From Cytobacillus firmus (GTDB lineage Bacteria; Bacillota; Bacilli; Bacillales; Cytobacillaceae), in NCBI RefSeq assembly GCF_023715565.1, contig NZ_JAMBOJ010000028.1, forward strand, positions 1 through 64,000: DNA of 64,000 nucleotides, read 5' to 3'. Shown piece by piece: positions 17,525-27,177 of the stretch. The notes beneath the pieces are model-generated. The model did not search any database. It worked only from the letters and a program-made list of their open reading frames with translations, and was not told the origin of the DNA. A program made the translations under genes and the position numbers. Each line of letters begins with the position of its first letter. Positions within the stretch are counted from its first letter, which is position 1.

Positions 17525-20500
17525 TTGAAAAGAAAAAGAAAAACAATTAATCGCTTTCTTTATGTGATGCTGACAGCTTTTCTGATTTTGCCGCTGATGT
17601 TGCCAAGCATGGGGTCAGCAGAAGGCAAAAGCTCTCCGCATACTTCAGTTAAGAAAGCTGCACCACAAACTGCAAAAAGCAAAATTAACAGCTCTCTGCT
17701 GAAACAATTTGATAAAGAAGATAAGGTAACATTTCTGATAAAATTCAAGGAACAGGCTGATGCTCAAGCAGCAGCCAAGAAGGCTGAAAAAGCGGCTGCA
17801 ACCCAAAAGTTGACTGCTTCAAAATCAAAATACATGAAACGGTCTGCAGTACTTTCCTCTCTAAGATCTACAGCAATTGAAACTCAAAGCCATGTCACCG
17901 ATTTCCTTCAAAAACAGGAAAAGGATGGCAAAGCAAAAGATGTTCAATCCTTCTATATTGTAAATGCAATCGCAGTAACAGCTACAAAGGACGTTATGGA
18001 GCAAATCGCAGTATTTCCTGAAGTTGAGAAAATTCTTCCAAATGAAACAAGACAGCTTCATAAGCCTGTAAAAGCGGCGGAAAAATCACTTAAAACACAA
18101 GCAGAAACCAGCTCGATCGAATGGAACATTGATCGTGTAGGAGCTCCTGCCGTATGGGAAATGGGAATTGACGGATCAGGTACAGTCGTTGCTTCCATTG
18201 ATACAGGTGTTCAGTGGAACCACCCGGCATTAAAAGAAAAGTACCGGGGCTTTAACCCAGCACAGCCAGATTCCCCATCACATGAATACAACTGGTTTGA
18301 TGCCACTGCCGGCCAGTCAGTTCCTTATGATGATCAGGGACACGGGACACATGTAACAGGTACAATGGTTGGATCCGAACCAAATGGTGCCAATCAAATC
18401 GGAGTTGCACCAGGTGCGAAATGGATCGCAGTAAAAGCCTTTACAGCAAACGGCGGAACTGATGTAGACCTTCTCGAAGCCGGTGAATGGATCCTTGCTC
18501 CAAAGGATGCTAATGGAAACCCTCATCCTGAGAAGGCTCCTGATGTGGTCAATAATTCTTGGGGCGGCGGGCCTGGATTGGATGAATGGTATCGCCCAAT
18601 GGTGCAGGCATGGCGTGCAGCTGAAATTTTCCCTGAGTTCTCCGCAGGAAACACTACTATATTTAACCCAGGCGGACCTGGTTCAGTTGCTACACCAGCA
18701 AACTACCCGGAATCATTTGCTACTGGTGCAACTGATATAAACAACGGCTTAGCAAGCTTTTCACTGCAAGGGCCATCTCCATATCAGGAAGTAAAGCCTG
18801 ATGTATCAGCACCTGGAGTTAACATACGTTCCTCAGTTCCAGGAAGCAATTATGAAGGCGGCTGGAACGGAACCTCTATGGCCGGGCCGCATGTTTCTGC
18901 AGTTGCAGCACTGCTTCGTCAAGTTGACTCAAGTCTGACAGTTGAAGAAATGGAGGAAATTCTTCTTACAACCTCTACTCCTTTGACAAATGGTACTTAT
19001 CCTGAGACACCAAATAATGGTTTTGGTTACGGACTCGTCAATGCCTTCGATGCGGTTTCTTCCGTAATGACCGGCCTTGGTAAAATTAAAGGCCAGGTTG
19101 CAAAAGAAGGAGATGACTCCGAAGCTCCTCAAGCCAATCATGAAGCACCTCAGGAAACATATGCGGGAATGGATCTCTCACTTGAATTGACTGCATCCGA
19201 TAATGTAAGCGTCACAAGAGTGGATCTCGAATACTTAAAAGCTGACGGCAGCTGGGCCGCGGTCGAGGCTACAAGAACAGCCGGAACCTATAAAGATGGT
19301 ACTTACCAGGCAGTTATTCCTGGAGAAGACATCGCAGAACCAGCTGTAACATATAAATGGAAGGTTAATGATTTTGGCGGTAATCTAATTGAAACGGAAT
19401 CCTATGAAGTGGCCGTAAAACCTGGAATCAGCATTGGCTATTCTCAGGACTTCGAATCACAGCCGTCCGGCTGGACTTCATATGGACCGGCAAACAGCTG
19501 GGAGTGGGGTGTCCCTACCTCAGGTCCCGGCAATGCCGCATCCGGCGAAAAAGTATATGCAACAAAACTTGACGGCAACTATGGAAATAGTGCAAACATG
19601 AACCTGCAGATGCCTCCTATTGATCTGCCGGAAGGAAATGCCTTCCTACAGTTCAAACAATGGCATGAACTGGAAAATAACTATGATTACGGTCATGTAT
19701 TCGTTTCCACAGACATGGAAAACTGGGATCAGGTTCTTCGCGTTAACGGTACTACAACAAACTGGGTTAATGCAGAAGTTGATTTAAGTACTTATGCGGG
19801 ACAAAGAATTTATGTAGCATTCAATGTGACTACAGATGGTTCTGTTCAAAAGCAAGGCTGGTATATCGATGATGTCCAATTATCTGATACTCCTGCTCAA
19901 CCTGCAGGAAAAGCCACGCTTGGCATCAGCAAAGAAAAACCTTCCACAGAACTTAAGAAAGATAAAGTGAATCCTGATAAGATTGCTCCAAAGAAAGATG
20001 TCCCTGCAAAAGAGGATGATAAACAGCAGCAGCCAGCTCCAGTATTATTACCGCTTACAGCTGAAGTAAGTGTATTGGAATCTGGCAGGTCAGTATTCAC
20101 AAATCCTCAAAACGGATCTTTTGAAATGACGCATGCTTCTGGTGATTTCACTGTCAAAGCAGAAGCATACGGATATCGTTCTCAAACACAAAATGTAAAT
20201 ATTCCACAGGATGGAGAAGCGACTGCTAACTTTGTCCTAGAAGAAATAGAAAAAGGAACTGTTACAGGTACTGTGACTAACGAAGCAACGGGTGAGCCTG
20301 TTGCGAATACTACTCTTCTTTTAGTAGAAGATGCAGCAGTACAGCCGGTAACAACTAATGAAGACGGTGAATATACACTTACAGCATATGAAGGAACGTA
20401 CACTCTAAAAGCAATGGCACCTTCATACTATAGCGCCGAGAAGAGCATCACAATTGAAGGCGGTTCTTCTATAGAGCAAAATATTGAACTGAAGCCATTT

Positions 20501-21865
20501 ATCGGATATCCGGGTGAAATTGGATACGATGATGGTACTGCTGAAAATGCACGTGCATTCTACGATGCCGGCAATGGCTGGGCAGTTAAGATGTCTCTGG
20601 CATCGGGCCATGACAGCGCAATGGTTACAGGCGGCTTATTCCGCTTCTGGGATACCAGCTGGCCGACTCCGGGCGGTACAGACTTCAAAGTGGAAGTATA
20701 TGATGCAAGCGGACCGGATGGATCCCCAGGCAAGAAACTTGCAGGTCCATTTGAAGCTACAGCATTAAGAAACGGTGAATGGACACATGTAGATCTCAGT
20801 GACGAAGGAATCGTTGCAAACGGTGACTTCTATATGGTCTATATCCAATCTGCACCAAATCCTAATGCCCCTGGCCTTGGCACAGATGAGGATGGAAAGT
20901 ATGCAGGGCGCAGTTGGCAGCTTGTAGGTGGAGCATGGTCACCGTCGCCTGAAGATGAAGGAAACTATATGATCCGCGCGACAGTGAACTATGAAGTTAC
21001 AGCACCTGTCATTACTTCACCGGCGGATGGAACATTTACGAACCAGGGGAAAGTTACAATTGAAGGTACTTCCGCTCCAACAACGACTGTAAAAGTATTT
21101 AATAATGGAGATGAAGTTGCATCGGCTGAGAGCACAGACGAAGGCACATTCTCAGCAGAAGTTTCCCTAACTGAAGGGGAAAACACTCTTACTGCCAAAG
21201 CATCAACCGAGTCAGGGTCCACCGATGCCTCTGAGCCTGTAAAAGTAATATATGACAAAACAAAACCGGAACTGTCGATAACAAGCCCTGCAGACAAATC
21301 CAAAACAAATAAAGAAACAGTTACTGTTAAAGGAACCGTTTCTGACGATAACCTAGATTGGGTAAAAGTTAACGGTCAGGCAGCAAAGGTTACAGACGGT
21401 GAATACTCACTTCGCATCCTGCTGGATGAAGGGGAAAACACTATTACGGTAACTGCACAGGATAAAGCGAAAAACAGTGAAGAAAAAACAGTCACAGTCG
21501 ATGCTAAATATACCGCTCCGTCCTTAGAAAATCTTCTACCTGCAGAAGATAAGGAGCTTAAAAAAGGCGAATCCGTAAAAATTGAATTTGATAGTGAACC
21601 AGGTTTAAAAGCGACGTTTGCCATCAGAATGCCTTTAACAAATGCTGGCGTCCTGCTAAATAACGCTACTGAGCTTCCAATGATGGAAACATCCCCTGGT
21701 CATTACGTCGGCTACTATACTGCCACTTCAAATGTAAAAGCACCTGGTGCCGAAATTGAAGTGAAAGTGACCGATGACTACGGCAATGAAACCCGTAAGA
21801 CTGCAGAAGGCAAACTATGGATTAATGAAAAAAAGAAGGATAACAGCAGCACTAAAAAGAAGTAA
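17525..21865 (+). CDS. Large secreted S8 family serine protease (bacillopeptidase F-like)
   Basis: This 1446-residue extracellular protease starts at TTG behind AAGGAGGG. Order of parts: signal peptide (about 1-32), inhibitor-like propeptide (about 50-180), subtilisin domain with Asp226 (SIDTGV), His273 (GHGTHVTG), oxyanion Asn376 (SAGN) and Ser451 (GTSMAGPH), then a MAM/jelly-roll-like domain (about 640-790), a Pro/Lys-rich linker, carboxypeptidase-regulatory-like beta domains (about 840-990), a second jelly-roll-like block (about 995-1155) and at least two Ig-like repeats (1160-1345). The Lys-rich end lacks a sortase motif. It is related to B. subtilis Bpr. It ends at a strong terminator. 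Confidence 0.9.
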   Translation: MKRKRKTINRFLYVMLTAFLILPLMLPSMGSAEGKSSPHTSVKKAAPQTAKSKINSSLLKQFDKEDKVTFLIKFKEQADAQAAAKKAEKAAATQKLTASKSKYMKRSAVLSSLRSTAIETQSHVTDFLQKQEKDGKAKDVQSFYIVNAIAVTATKDVMEQIAVFPEVEKILPNETRQLHKPVKAAEKSLKTQAETSSIEWNIDRVGAPAVWEMGIDGSGTVVASIDTGVQWNHPALKEKYRGFNPAQPDSPSHEYNWFDATAGQSVPYDDQGHGTHVTGTMVGSEPNGANQIGVAPGAKWIAVKAFTANGGTDVDLLEAGEWILAPKDANGNPHPEKAPDVVNNSWGGGPGLDEWYRPMVQAWRAAEIFPEFSAGNTTIFNPGGPGSVATPANYPESFATGATDINNGLASFSLQGPSPYQEVKPDVSAPGVNIRSSVPGSNYEGGWNGTSMAGPHVSAVAALLRQVDSSLTVEEMEEILLTTSTPLTNGTYPETPNNGFGYGLVNAFDAVSSVMTGLGKIKGQVAKEGDDSEAPQANHEAPQETYAGMDLSLELTASDNVSVTRVDLEYLKADGSWAAVEATRTAGTYKDGTYQAVIPGEDIAEPAVTYKWKVNDFGGNLIETESYEVAVKPGISIGYSQDFESQPSGWTSYGPANSWEWGVPTSGPGNAASGEKVYATKLDGNYGNSANMNLQMPPIDLPEGNAFLQFKQWHELENNYDYGHVFVSTDMENWDQVLRVNGTTTNWVNAEVDLSTYAGQRIYVAFNVTTDGSVQKQGWYIDDVQLSDTPAQPAGKATLGISKEKPSTELKKDKVNPDKIAPKKDVPAKEDDKQQQPAPVLLPLTAEVSVLESGRSVFTNPQNGSFEMTHASGDFTVKAEAYGYRSQTQNVNIPQDGEATANFVLEEIEKGTVTGTVTNEATGEPVANTTLLLVEDAAVQPVTTNEDGEYTLTAYEGTYTLKAMAPSYYSAEKSITIEGGSSIEQNIELKPFIGYPGEIGYDDGTAENARAFYDAGNGWAVKMSLASGHDSAMVTGGLFRFWDTSWPTPGGTDFKVEVYDASGPDGSPGKKLAGPFEATALRNGEWTHVDLSDEGIVANGDFYMVYIQSAPNPNAPGLGTDEDGKYAGRSWQLVGGAWSPSPEDEGNYMIRATVNYEVTAPVITSPADGTFTNQGKVTIEGTSAPTTTVKVFNNGDEVASAESTDEGTFSAEVSLTEGENTLTAKASTESGSTDASEPVKVIYDKTKPELSITSPADKSKTNKETVTVKGTVSDDNLDWVKVNGQAAKVTDGEYSLRILLDEGENTITVTAQDKAKNSEEKTVTVDAKYTAPSLENLLPAEDKELKKGESVKIEFDSEPGLKATFAIRMPLTNAGVLLNNATELPMMETSPGHYVGYYTATSNVKAPGAEIEVKVTDDYGNETRKTAEGKLWINEKKKDNSSTKKK

Positions 21866-21876
21866 ATACCTGATGG

Positions 21877-21912
21877 AAAGGCAGGCCCATTTAATTGGGG
21901 CCTGCCTTTTTG
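21877..21912. terminator. Bidirectional terminator between the protease and ABC-F genes
   Basis: AAAGGCAGGCCC and GGGGCCTGCCTTTTT form a long GC-rich stem with an eight-base loop, with T's on both strands. Confidence 0.92.
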
Positions 21913-21915
21913 CGA

Positions 21916-23679
21916 TTATTTATTTAATAATGTTCTTTTTTCCTTTAATAAGGCATTAAACTCCTTATCTAATTGAGCATATTTGCTGTCACCCGGAGCT
22001 AGCAGACTGAGTTCACCAAGTACCGCATTGATGCGGTTATCAATAACCAGGATTTGCTCGTTTACAGAATCATGATCCTTTTCCTTTTCGGACCGTTCGG
22101 ATTTCATAAGATACTCCTTTAGATTCATTTCAAATCTGGTAATTTTTTTATTTTCAAAAACAAGCAATCTTGTGCTCAGTTTCTCCAAAAAGTATAAGTC
22201 ATGCGAAATAATAATGAGTGTTCCTGAAAATTCCTTGAGTGTTTTTTCCAATTGCTCCCTGCTCGGCAAATCCAAGTGATTAGTCGGTTCATCTAATATT
22301 AGGACGTCATATTCCTTTAAAAGCATGTCTGTGAGCTTTACCCTGATTCGTTCACCCATGCTAAGCTGTCCAATCGGCTGCTTCAGCTTCGCTTCCTTCA
22401 TGCCCAGATTGGCTAAAAGAGTTCTTGCCTTGTAAATCTGCTCACGTTCGCTGAGGTCAAGTACTTCCATCGCGTTATTTGTTAACGGTAAATCATTAAT
22501 ATCCTGACTTAAATAGGCCATCTTTAAGGTGCTGCTGATCCAGAGTTCCCCATCAGAAGGTGATACCTCTTCGAACAGCATTCGGATTAATGTTGTCTTG
22601 CCAGACCCATCGGATCCAAGAATTCCTATTTTTTCCCCATGCTTTATATAAAACTGGCTATCCTTAAAAAGAGTCCGGTCTCCAAACCTTTTTGAGAGGT
22701 TTTTTGCTTCGATGATCCTCTTCCCTCTTTTCCCCGAGGAATCAAATTGAAAGTGAACTTTCGCCTCTTCTGCCGGCTTCTCTATTTTATTTTTATCCAA
22801 CTCCTGCTGAAGCCTTTTCATTTTTGACTTAACCTGTTGATCCATCTTTTTGGCTTTCACCCTGTGATATTCTTTAAAGCCCATCTGCCTGTTCTCGGAT
22901 GGGCTTCCGCCTTTAGTTGATTCCCTGTGAGCCTTTTCCGACCATTTCTTTAAATTGGCCATCTGATGTTCGATCCGCTCGATTTCTCTTTGCTGTACAT
23001 TATATTGATGAAGCTGATCCTCATATTTTTTCTGTTTTTGCTCCCGATAGGCTGTGTAATTCCCGTTATACATGGTTAATATGCCATCCTGGAGCTCAAA
23101 CATCCTGCCGACAGCCCTATCAAGGAAGTGACGGTCATGGGAAATGATCATGACAGGACCGCTGAATTGGCCAATTTCTCCAATTAGCCATTCGATTCCC
23201 TGTAAATCCAAATGATTGGTTGGTTCATCCAAAATCAGCATATCCGGTTTTGATGACCAAACCTTTGCTAATGAGAGCTTCAACCTTTCTCCCCCGCTTA
23301 AAGAATCAAGCCTTTCCGTTTTCCATTCATGGAGTTTTAAAAGTCCTAATCTGCTTGCCTGGCGGAAAAATTCTCCTTCCGGGCTTTGGTCTGGGGCATG
23401 AAGATCGCTCACAGAATAATCTGCTGACTGGTGAAGATAGGCAATTCTGTATGGCTCCTTCACTCGCTCGATACTTCCTTTGTCCGCCTGAATACTGCAA
23501 AATAAAATATTGGCCAATGTCGTTTTACCTGTGCCATTTAAGCCAACAAGACCAATGCGATCCTGCTGATAAATATCGAATTCCACATTCGAAAAAACCA
23601 TTTTATCTCCGAATGACTTTTGCAGATCCCTGGCCATGATAACCGGTATATTATGATTACTGATTTTATTTGCACACAT
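21916..23679 (-). CDS. ABC-F ATPase, probable antibiotic-resistance ribosome protection protein (VmlR-like)
   Basis: This 587-residue cytosolic protein has two ABC ATPase domains and no membrane segments: Walker A GLNGTGKTT and GSDGSGKTT, signatures LSGGERLKL and LSMGERIRV, and two LILDEPTNHLDL Walker B motifs. Between them is an interdomain linker like that of B. subtilis VmlR (NLKKWSEKAHRESTK, GFKEYHRVKAKKMD). VmlR-type ABC-Fs dislodge lincosamides, streptogramin A or pleuromutilins from the ribosome. The ATG at 23677-23679 is preferred because GGGGAGG lies seven bases upstream. Drug range is inferred. Confidence 0.86.
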   Translation of the reverse strand: MCANKISNHNIPVIMARDLQKSFGDKMVFSNVEFDIYQQDRIGLVGLNGTGKTTLANILFCSIQADKGSIERVKEPYRIAYLHQSADYSVSDLHAPDQSPEGEFFRQASRLGLLKLHEWKTERLDSLSGGERLKLSLAKVWSSKPDMLILDEPTNHLDLQGIEWLIGEIGQFSGPVMIISHDRHFLDRAVGRMFELQDGILTMYNGNYTAYREQKQKKYEDQLHQYNVQQREIERIEHQMANLKKWSEKAHRESTKGGSPSENRQMGFKEYHRVKAKKMDQQVKSKMKRLQQELDKNKIEKPAEEAKVHFQFDSSGKRGKRIIEAKNLSKRFGDRTLFKDSQFYIKHGEKIGILGSDGSGKTTLIRMLFEEVSPSDGELWISSTLKMAYLSQDINDLPLTNNAMEVLDLSEREQIYKARTLLANLGMKEAKLKQPIGQLSMGERIRVKLTDMLLKEYDVLILDEPTNHLDLPSREQLEKTLKEFSGTLIIISHDLYFLEKLSTRLLVFENKKITRFEMNLKEYLMKSERSEKEKDHDSVNEQILVIDNRINAVLGELSLLAPGDSKYAQLDKEFNALLKEKRTLLNK

Positions 23680-23960
23680 AAAAAAACCTCCCCATACCCG
23701 GAGAGGAATGTGCACCCATTATTGTAAATGGTGCAAACACAATAAAAAACGCGCGCCTAAATAAGATTCAATCTGCTTACAGACAAATAAGCAGAAACCA
23801 ATTCCGATAAGGGATAACTATAAAAGGGCACACTAATCCTATGTTCTCCGGGATAAGCTTTTTAAATATAAAAAGATACCAGAAAAAATAAGATTATAAC
23901 TTCATGCCCCTAAATCATCCTTTCAACCTGTTTAATTGTAGTATATAAGGTTCTGGCTTT
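23680..23960 (-). promoter_or_regulatory. Structured leader of the ABC-F gene (possible attenuator)
   Basis: The 5' region contains nested inverted repeats on the minus strand. The ribosome binding site GGGGAGG pairs with CCTCTCC (23687-23706, loop about six bases). Upstream are TGCACCATT / AATGGGTGCA (about 23711-23735) and TCTGCTTA / TAAGCAGA (about 23773-23797). Tiny open frames (for example ATG AAG TTA TAA near 23900) precede them. Hiding of the ribosome binding site fits antibiotic-dependent induction as known for ABC-F and erm genes; the mechanism here is inferred. Confidence 0.5.
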
Positions 23961-24013
23961 TATTGTCAATAGGCTCATCTCAAGCAGCGAATACGCTTTT
24001 GCCCCGGAGACCT

Positions 24014-24214
24014 TTAATCAATTCGGATATGCTTATTGGTAAGCTCCTTGAGCATATTTAAAACCGTTGCTCTTTCCTCCAGATTAAAACCGCTTACCCA
24101 TTCCGAAACAAGCCTATACTCATCTTGATGCATTTTCCGCTGAAGTCCGCCCTCCAATATGGAGTAAATTTCCCTCATAGTGTTTTCCCGATCCTGTGTT
24201 TTTAGTTCATCCAT
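24014..24214 (-). CDS. Small soluble protein of unknown function
   Basis: This 66-residue charged, probably all-helical protein (MDELKTQDRENTMREIYSIL at the start) has no recognised domain. The ATG at 24212-24214 follows GGGAGG at seven bases, a strong reason to accept it and to reject the 18-codon in-frame extension. It stands alone between the ABC-F leader and the spore mini-protein genes. Confidence 0.6.
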   Translation of the reverse strand: MDELKTQDRENTMREIYSILEGGLQRKMHQDEYRLVSEWVSGFNLEERATVLNMLKELTNKHIRID

Positions 24215-24308
24215 TTTGAAACCTCCCATTTCTTTTGCTGATTCTTTTATGCTAATTCCTTTCCCCATCTGGGATCTTTGGAAACACTGTTATGTATGCA
24301 GACAAAAG

Positions 24309-24333
24309 AAAAGCAGGTTCCCCTGCTTTTCTT
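24309..24333 (-). terminator. Terminator after the YjcZ-type genes
   Basis: AAAGCAGG and CCTGCTTT pair around GGAA, followed on the minus strand by a T-rich run. Confidence 0.75.
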
Positions 24334-24342
24334 TGTAATCTA

Positions 24343-24465
24343 TTACCACTTAAAGCAAGAAGCACCTACGATGATCAATAGGATGAATAGAACCACAATT
24401 AGCGCAAATCCCCCGCCATATCCAGCACCACCGTATCCGCAGCCGCCATATCCGTAGCCATACAT
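24343..24465 (-). CDS. YjcZ-family sporulation mini-protein (40 aa)
   Basis: The 40-residue product begins with a Gly/Tyr-rich segment ([20 protein letters not shown]) and continues with the family's hydrophobic helix [18 protein letters not shown]. Such YjcZ/'sporulation protein' mini-proteins are common in Bacillus genomes, often in tandem. AGGGGATT precedes the ATG. The function is unknown; a membrane or spore association is inferred from the family. Confidence 0.88.
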   Translation of the reverse strand: MYGYGYGGCGYGGAGYGGGFALIVVLFILLIIVGASCFKW

Positions 24466-24510
24466 TATAAAATCCCCTCCCTTGCCAATTAAATCTGTCT
24501 GCTTATTTTA

Positions 24511-24615
24511 TTAGTAGAATCCACCGTAACCCCAAGAAGCACCGATAATAATCAGTAAAATAAACAATACAACTAAGAGGGCGAAACCGCCGCCGTATCC
24601 ACAACCGTCTGACAT
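24511..24615 (-). CDS. YjcZ-family sporulation mini-protein (34 aa)
   Basis: The 34-residue product (MSDGCGYGGG, then [20 protein letters not shown]) shares the Gly-rich start and [15 protein letters not shown] helix with the 40-residue protein 46 bases downstream, so the two are tandem paralogs. AGGAGGTAATTGACT precedes the ATG. Function unknown. Confidence 0.88.
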   Translation of the reverse strand: MSDGCGYGGGFALLVVLFILLIIIGASWGYGGFY

Positions 24616-24699
24616 AGTCAATTACCTCCTTTGTTTGATTCAATATATCCTATTCATTTCACCCAGATTGTGCGATAGACGAATACACAGTTTTCTTCA

Positions 24700-24731
24700 T
24701 AAAAAAGAAGCCTTCGGTGTGAAGGCTTCGA
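24700..24731 (-). terminator. Terminator of the yuaF-floT operon
   Basis: On the minus strand CGAAGCCTTC and GAAGGCTTC pair around a five-base loop, followed by six T's, about 60 bases after the floT stop codon. Confidence 0.88.
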
Positions 24732-24791
24732 ATTACCGTTGATATAAAGGCATTTTGCGGTTATTTCTCCAGATAAAAATAGGCAATTTTA

Positions 24792-26348
24792 TTACTTCTT
24801 ATGAGCGAGAGTGGCCTGGATGCCTTTAGCGGGCTGGATGGGTTCTTTTTCTTTGATTTCCTCAGTCAGCTGCTCCATGCTTTGACGTACGTTTCCTTTG
24901 CCTGAAAAGTTTTGGAGAAGCTCTTTCACGTCTATACCGGATGAAGCTTTCAGACTTTCCTGCATCGTGGACATCAGATTGGTGGCATAGCCAGTAACTT
25001 TATTGACACCGCCATTAGTGCTGTCACTCCCTGTATCAACCACAGTAATCTTATCAATATTCGATAACGGGCTTGCAAGCTGTTTGGCATATTCCGGAAG
25101 CATGTTAATGACCATATCCATCATAGCCGCCTGGCCATACTGTTCAAATGCCTCTGCGATTTTTCTCTTTGCCTCTGCTTCTGCCAAACCTTTTAGGCGA
25201 ATGATTTCGGATTCAGATTCACCCTGAGCACGCTGAGAATCAGCCTTTGCCATCCCATCTGCCCTCACCCTTTCAGCTTCTGCACGTGCCTGTGATTCAA
25301 TACGGTATTGGTTTGCATCTGCTTCGGCAATTTGCTTTTTCTTTTCCGCCTCTGCTGCCTGTTCAACAGCATACCTGTCTGCGTCTGCTTTTTTCTTCAC
25401 TTCGGAATCATATTGACGTTCTCTTCTTAAGATTTCTTTTTCTTCCAGCTCAATTTGCTTTTCGCGTTCTATAATCCTGATTTGCATTTCATGCTCCGTA
25501 ACTTCCTGCTTTGCTCTGGCTGTCTCAAGGTCATATGCCTGGTCTGCCCGAGCTTTGGCAATATCCTGTTCCCTTCGATAGTCAGCCATTTTCATTTGAT
25601 TTTCTTTCTCGGCTTCAGCTATTTCAGTCGCCCTTTCAAGCTCTGCCTTTTGAGCATCCTTAGCTGCTTCTGCCCGTTTAATCCTGGTTTCCTTTTCTGC
25701 TTCAGCCGTGGCAATATCCGCATCCCTTTTAACCTGGGCTATTCTTGGCTTTCCCAGTGAATCAAGATATCCATTTTTGTCACGGACATCTTTAATTGTA
25801 AATGAAACGATGATCAAACCCATTTTGGCCAGATCCTGTGATGCTACCCTTTGTACCTCCTGAGAAAATTTATCCCTGTTTTTATAGATTTCTTCGACCG
25901 TCATAGATCCCAGAATCGACCGCAAATGTCCTTCAAGAACCTCTTTTGCTTCATTTTCCCGATCTTCCTTTGATTTTCCAAGGAACTGTTCCGCAGCAGT
26001 GGCAATTTCCCCAATACTCCCGCCGATTTTAATAATTGCAGTTCCATCTGCCATAACAGGAACTCCCTGTTCGGTGTATACTTCCGGAGTGGTAACCTCC
26101 AGTTTGCTTGACAGTAGGCTCAATGGCTCTGCCTGCTGAAAGACAGGAAGTACAAATGTTCCTCCGCCTCTGATTATTTTTATCTTATTTCCTGATTCGT
26201 CTACATGGACATTTTTACTTCCCAAATAACTGCCTGTTACGATTAATGCTTCATCCGGCCCGGCAGTCCGATATTTTGTAATAAACACACCAAGCAGAGC
26301 AATGAGCATAAATACTGAAATTCCAATAACAATCCAAACCATTAACAT
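24792..26348 (-). CDS. floT: Flotillin FloT (YuaG)
   Basis: This 518-residue membrane-scaffold protein organises functional membrane microdomains. It has a short N-terminal membrane segment (WIVIGISVFMLIALLGVFI), an SPFH/band-7 domain (about 30-220), a long coiled-coil rich in Glu-Ala repeats (about 220-410) and a C-terminal tail, closely matching B. subtilis FloT in order and length. The ATG follows GGGGGAC. It lies 15 bases after the NfeD-type gene, the usual partner. Confidence 0.93.
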   Translation of the reverse strand: MLMVWIVIGISVFMLIALLGVFITKYRTAGPDEALIVTGSYLGSKNVHVDESGNKIKIIRGGGTFVLPVFQQAEPLSLLSSKLEVTTPEVYTEQGVPVMADGTAIIKIGGSIGEIATAAEQFLGKSKEDRENEAKEVLEGHLRSILGSMTVEEIYKNRDKFSQEVQRVASQDLAKMGLIIVSFTIKDVRDKNGYLDSLGKPRIAQVKRDADIATAEAEKETRIKRAEAAKDAQKAELERATEIAEAEKENQMKMADYRREQDIAKARADQAYDLETARAKQEVTEHEMQIRIIEREKQIELEEKEILRRERQYDSEVKKKADADRYAVEQAAEAEKKKQIAEADANQYRIESQARAEAERVRADGMAKADSQRAQGESESEIIRLKGLAEAEAKRKIAEAFEQYGQAAMMDMVINMLPEYAKQLASPLSNIDKITVVDTGSDSTNGGVNKVTGYATNLMSTMQESLKASSGIDVKELLQNFSGKGNVRQSMEQLTEEIKEKEPIQPAKGIQATLAHKK

Positions 26349-26363
26349 ACTTTGTCCCCCTGT

Positions 26364-26885
26364 CTATAATCCTTTATAATCAATCACTCTAACAACTCCA
26401 TTTGCCACTTCAACAATCAGCACTTTGCTTCCTTCTGCTATGACCGTATTTTCAAAGCTTGAAGCAGGCTTGGATATTCTTCCGCTTATATTTTCAATTA
26501 AAATCTCACCGAAACCATTTTCCGGTATAGATATTAATACTGTACCTACTCTCCCTCTTAAGGATTCATCTGTGTAAACGAGAGATTCTTCAGCAGAAGA
26601 TAACGGAATAAGAACAAAGATATTCAGCAATATATCCAGCAAAACCGCAATAACAGCCGCTATCAATAGAATAACTGCATTATTAAGAGAGGTTGTCATT
26701 TCTAAGATATAGCCCGCAGCGGAGAGAAAAGTAATAAACGCCAGAATCAGTACTGGATTTAGAAAGCTTCCCTCTCCCATTCCGTCTGCCACATCCCCAA
26801 AAAACACATAAAAAATAATTAAAATACCTGAAAAGATGAGTGTGCTGAGATAAATTGTCTGAATAGGAAAACCAAATAGTTCCAT
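26364..26885 (-). CDS. yuaF: NfeD-type membrane protein (YuaF-like)
   Basis: This protein of about 173 residues has several N-terminal membrane segments (about 5-100) and a C-terminal NfeD/OB-fold domain (LRGRVGTVLISIPENGFGEILIEN, ending VIDYKGL). NfeD-type proteins pair with flotillins and may help to set membrane fluidity or flotillin assembly. The ATG at 26883-26885 is chosen since TAGGGTG lies six bases before it; an ATG six codons upstream lacks a site. A SigW-type promoter lies upstream. Confidence 0.85.
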   Translation of the reverse strand: MELFGFPIQTIYLSTLIFSGILIIFYVFFGDVADGMGEGSFLNPVLILAFITFLSAAGYILEMTTSLNNAVILLIAAVIAVLLDILLNIFVLIPLSSAEESLVYTDESLRGRVGTVLISIPENGFGEILIENISGRISKPASSFENTVIAEGSKVLIVEVANGVVRVIDYKGL

Positions 26886-26965
26886 AACATGCACCCTATC
26901 CATTTTTATAGTCAGGCTATCAATCCTTAGCCTCCTTCCTTTTTACTATTACAACTTAATACATA

Positions 26966-26992
26966 TACGGACAAAGAACTGAATTTGTTTCA
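26966..26992 (-). promoter_or_regulatory. SigW-type ECF promoter of yuaF-floT
   Basis: On the minus strand TGAAAC (26987-26992) and CGTA (26966-26969, within CCGTATATG) are 17 bases apart. This fits the SigW consensus, and in B. subtilis the same operon belongs to the SigW regulon. It lies about 80 bases before the yuaF start. Confidence 0.75.
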
Positions 26993-27177
26993 TTTTTCTA
27001 GTATTTTCCCAAATTAATACTGTTGCTTCTTCAGCTTGTCTTATTTTCATCCTGTTTTAGTCATTTTCATTATTATTTCCGCATACCATATTTGAGGATT
27101 TAAAATCCTATTTAGGATTATATGGTGAAAAATGGTGGAATAAACTTATATATCTGGTTAGCGGAGGGATAGGAATT

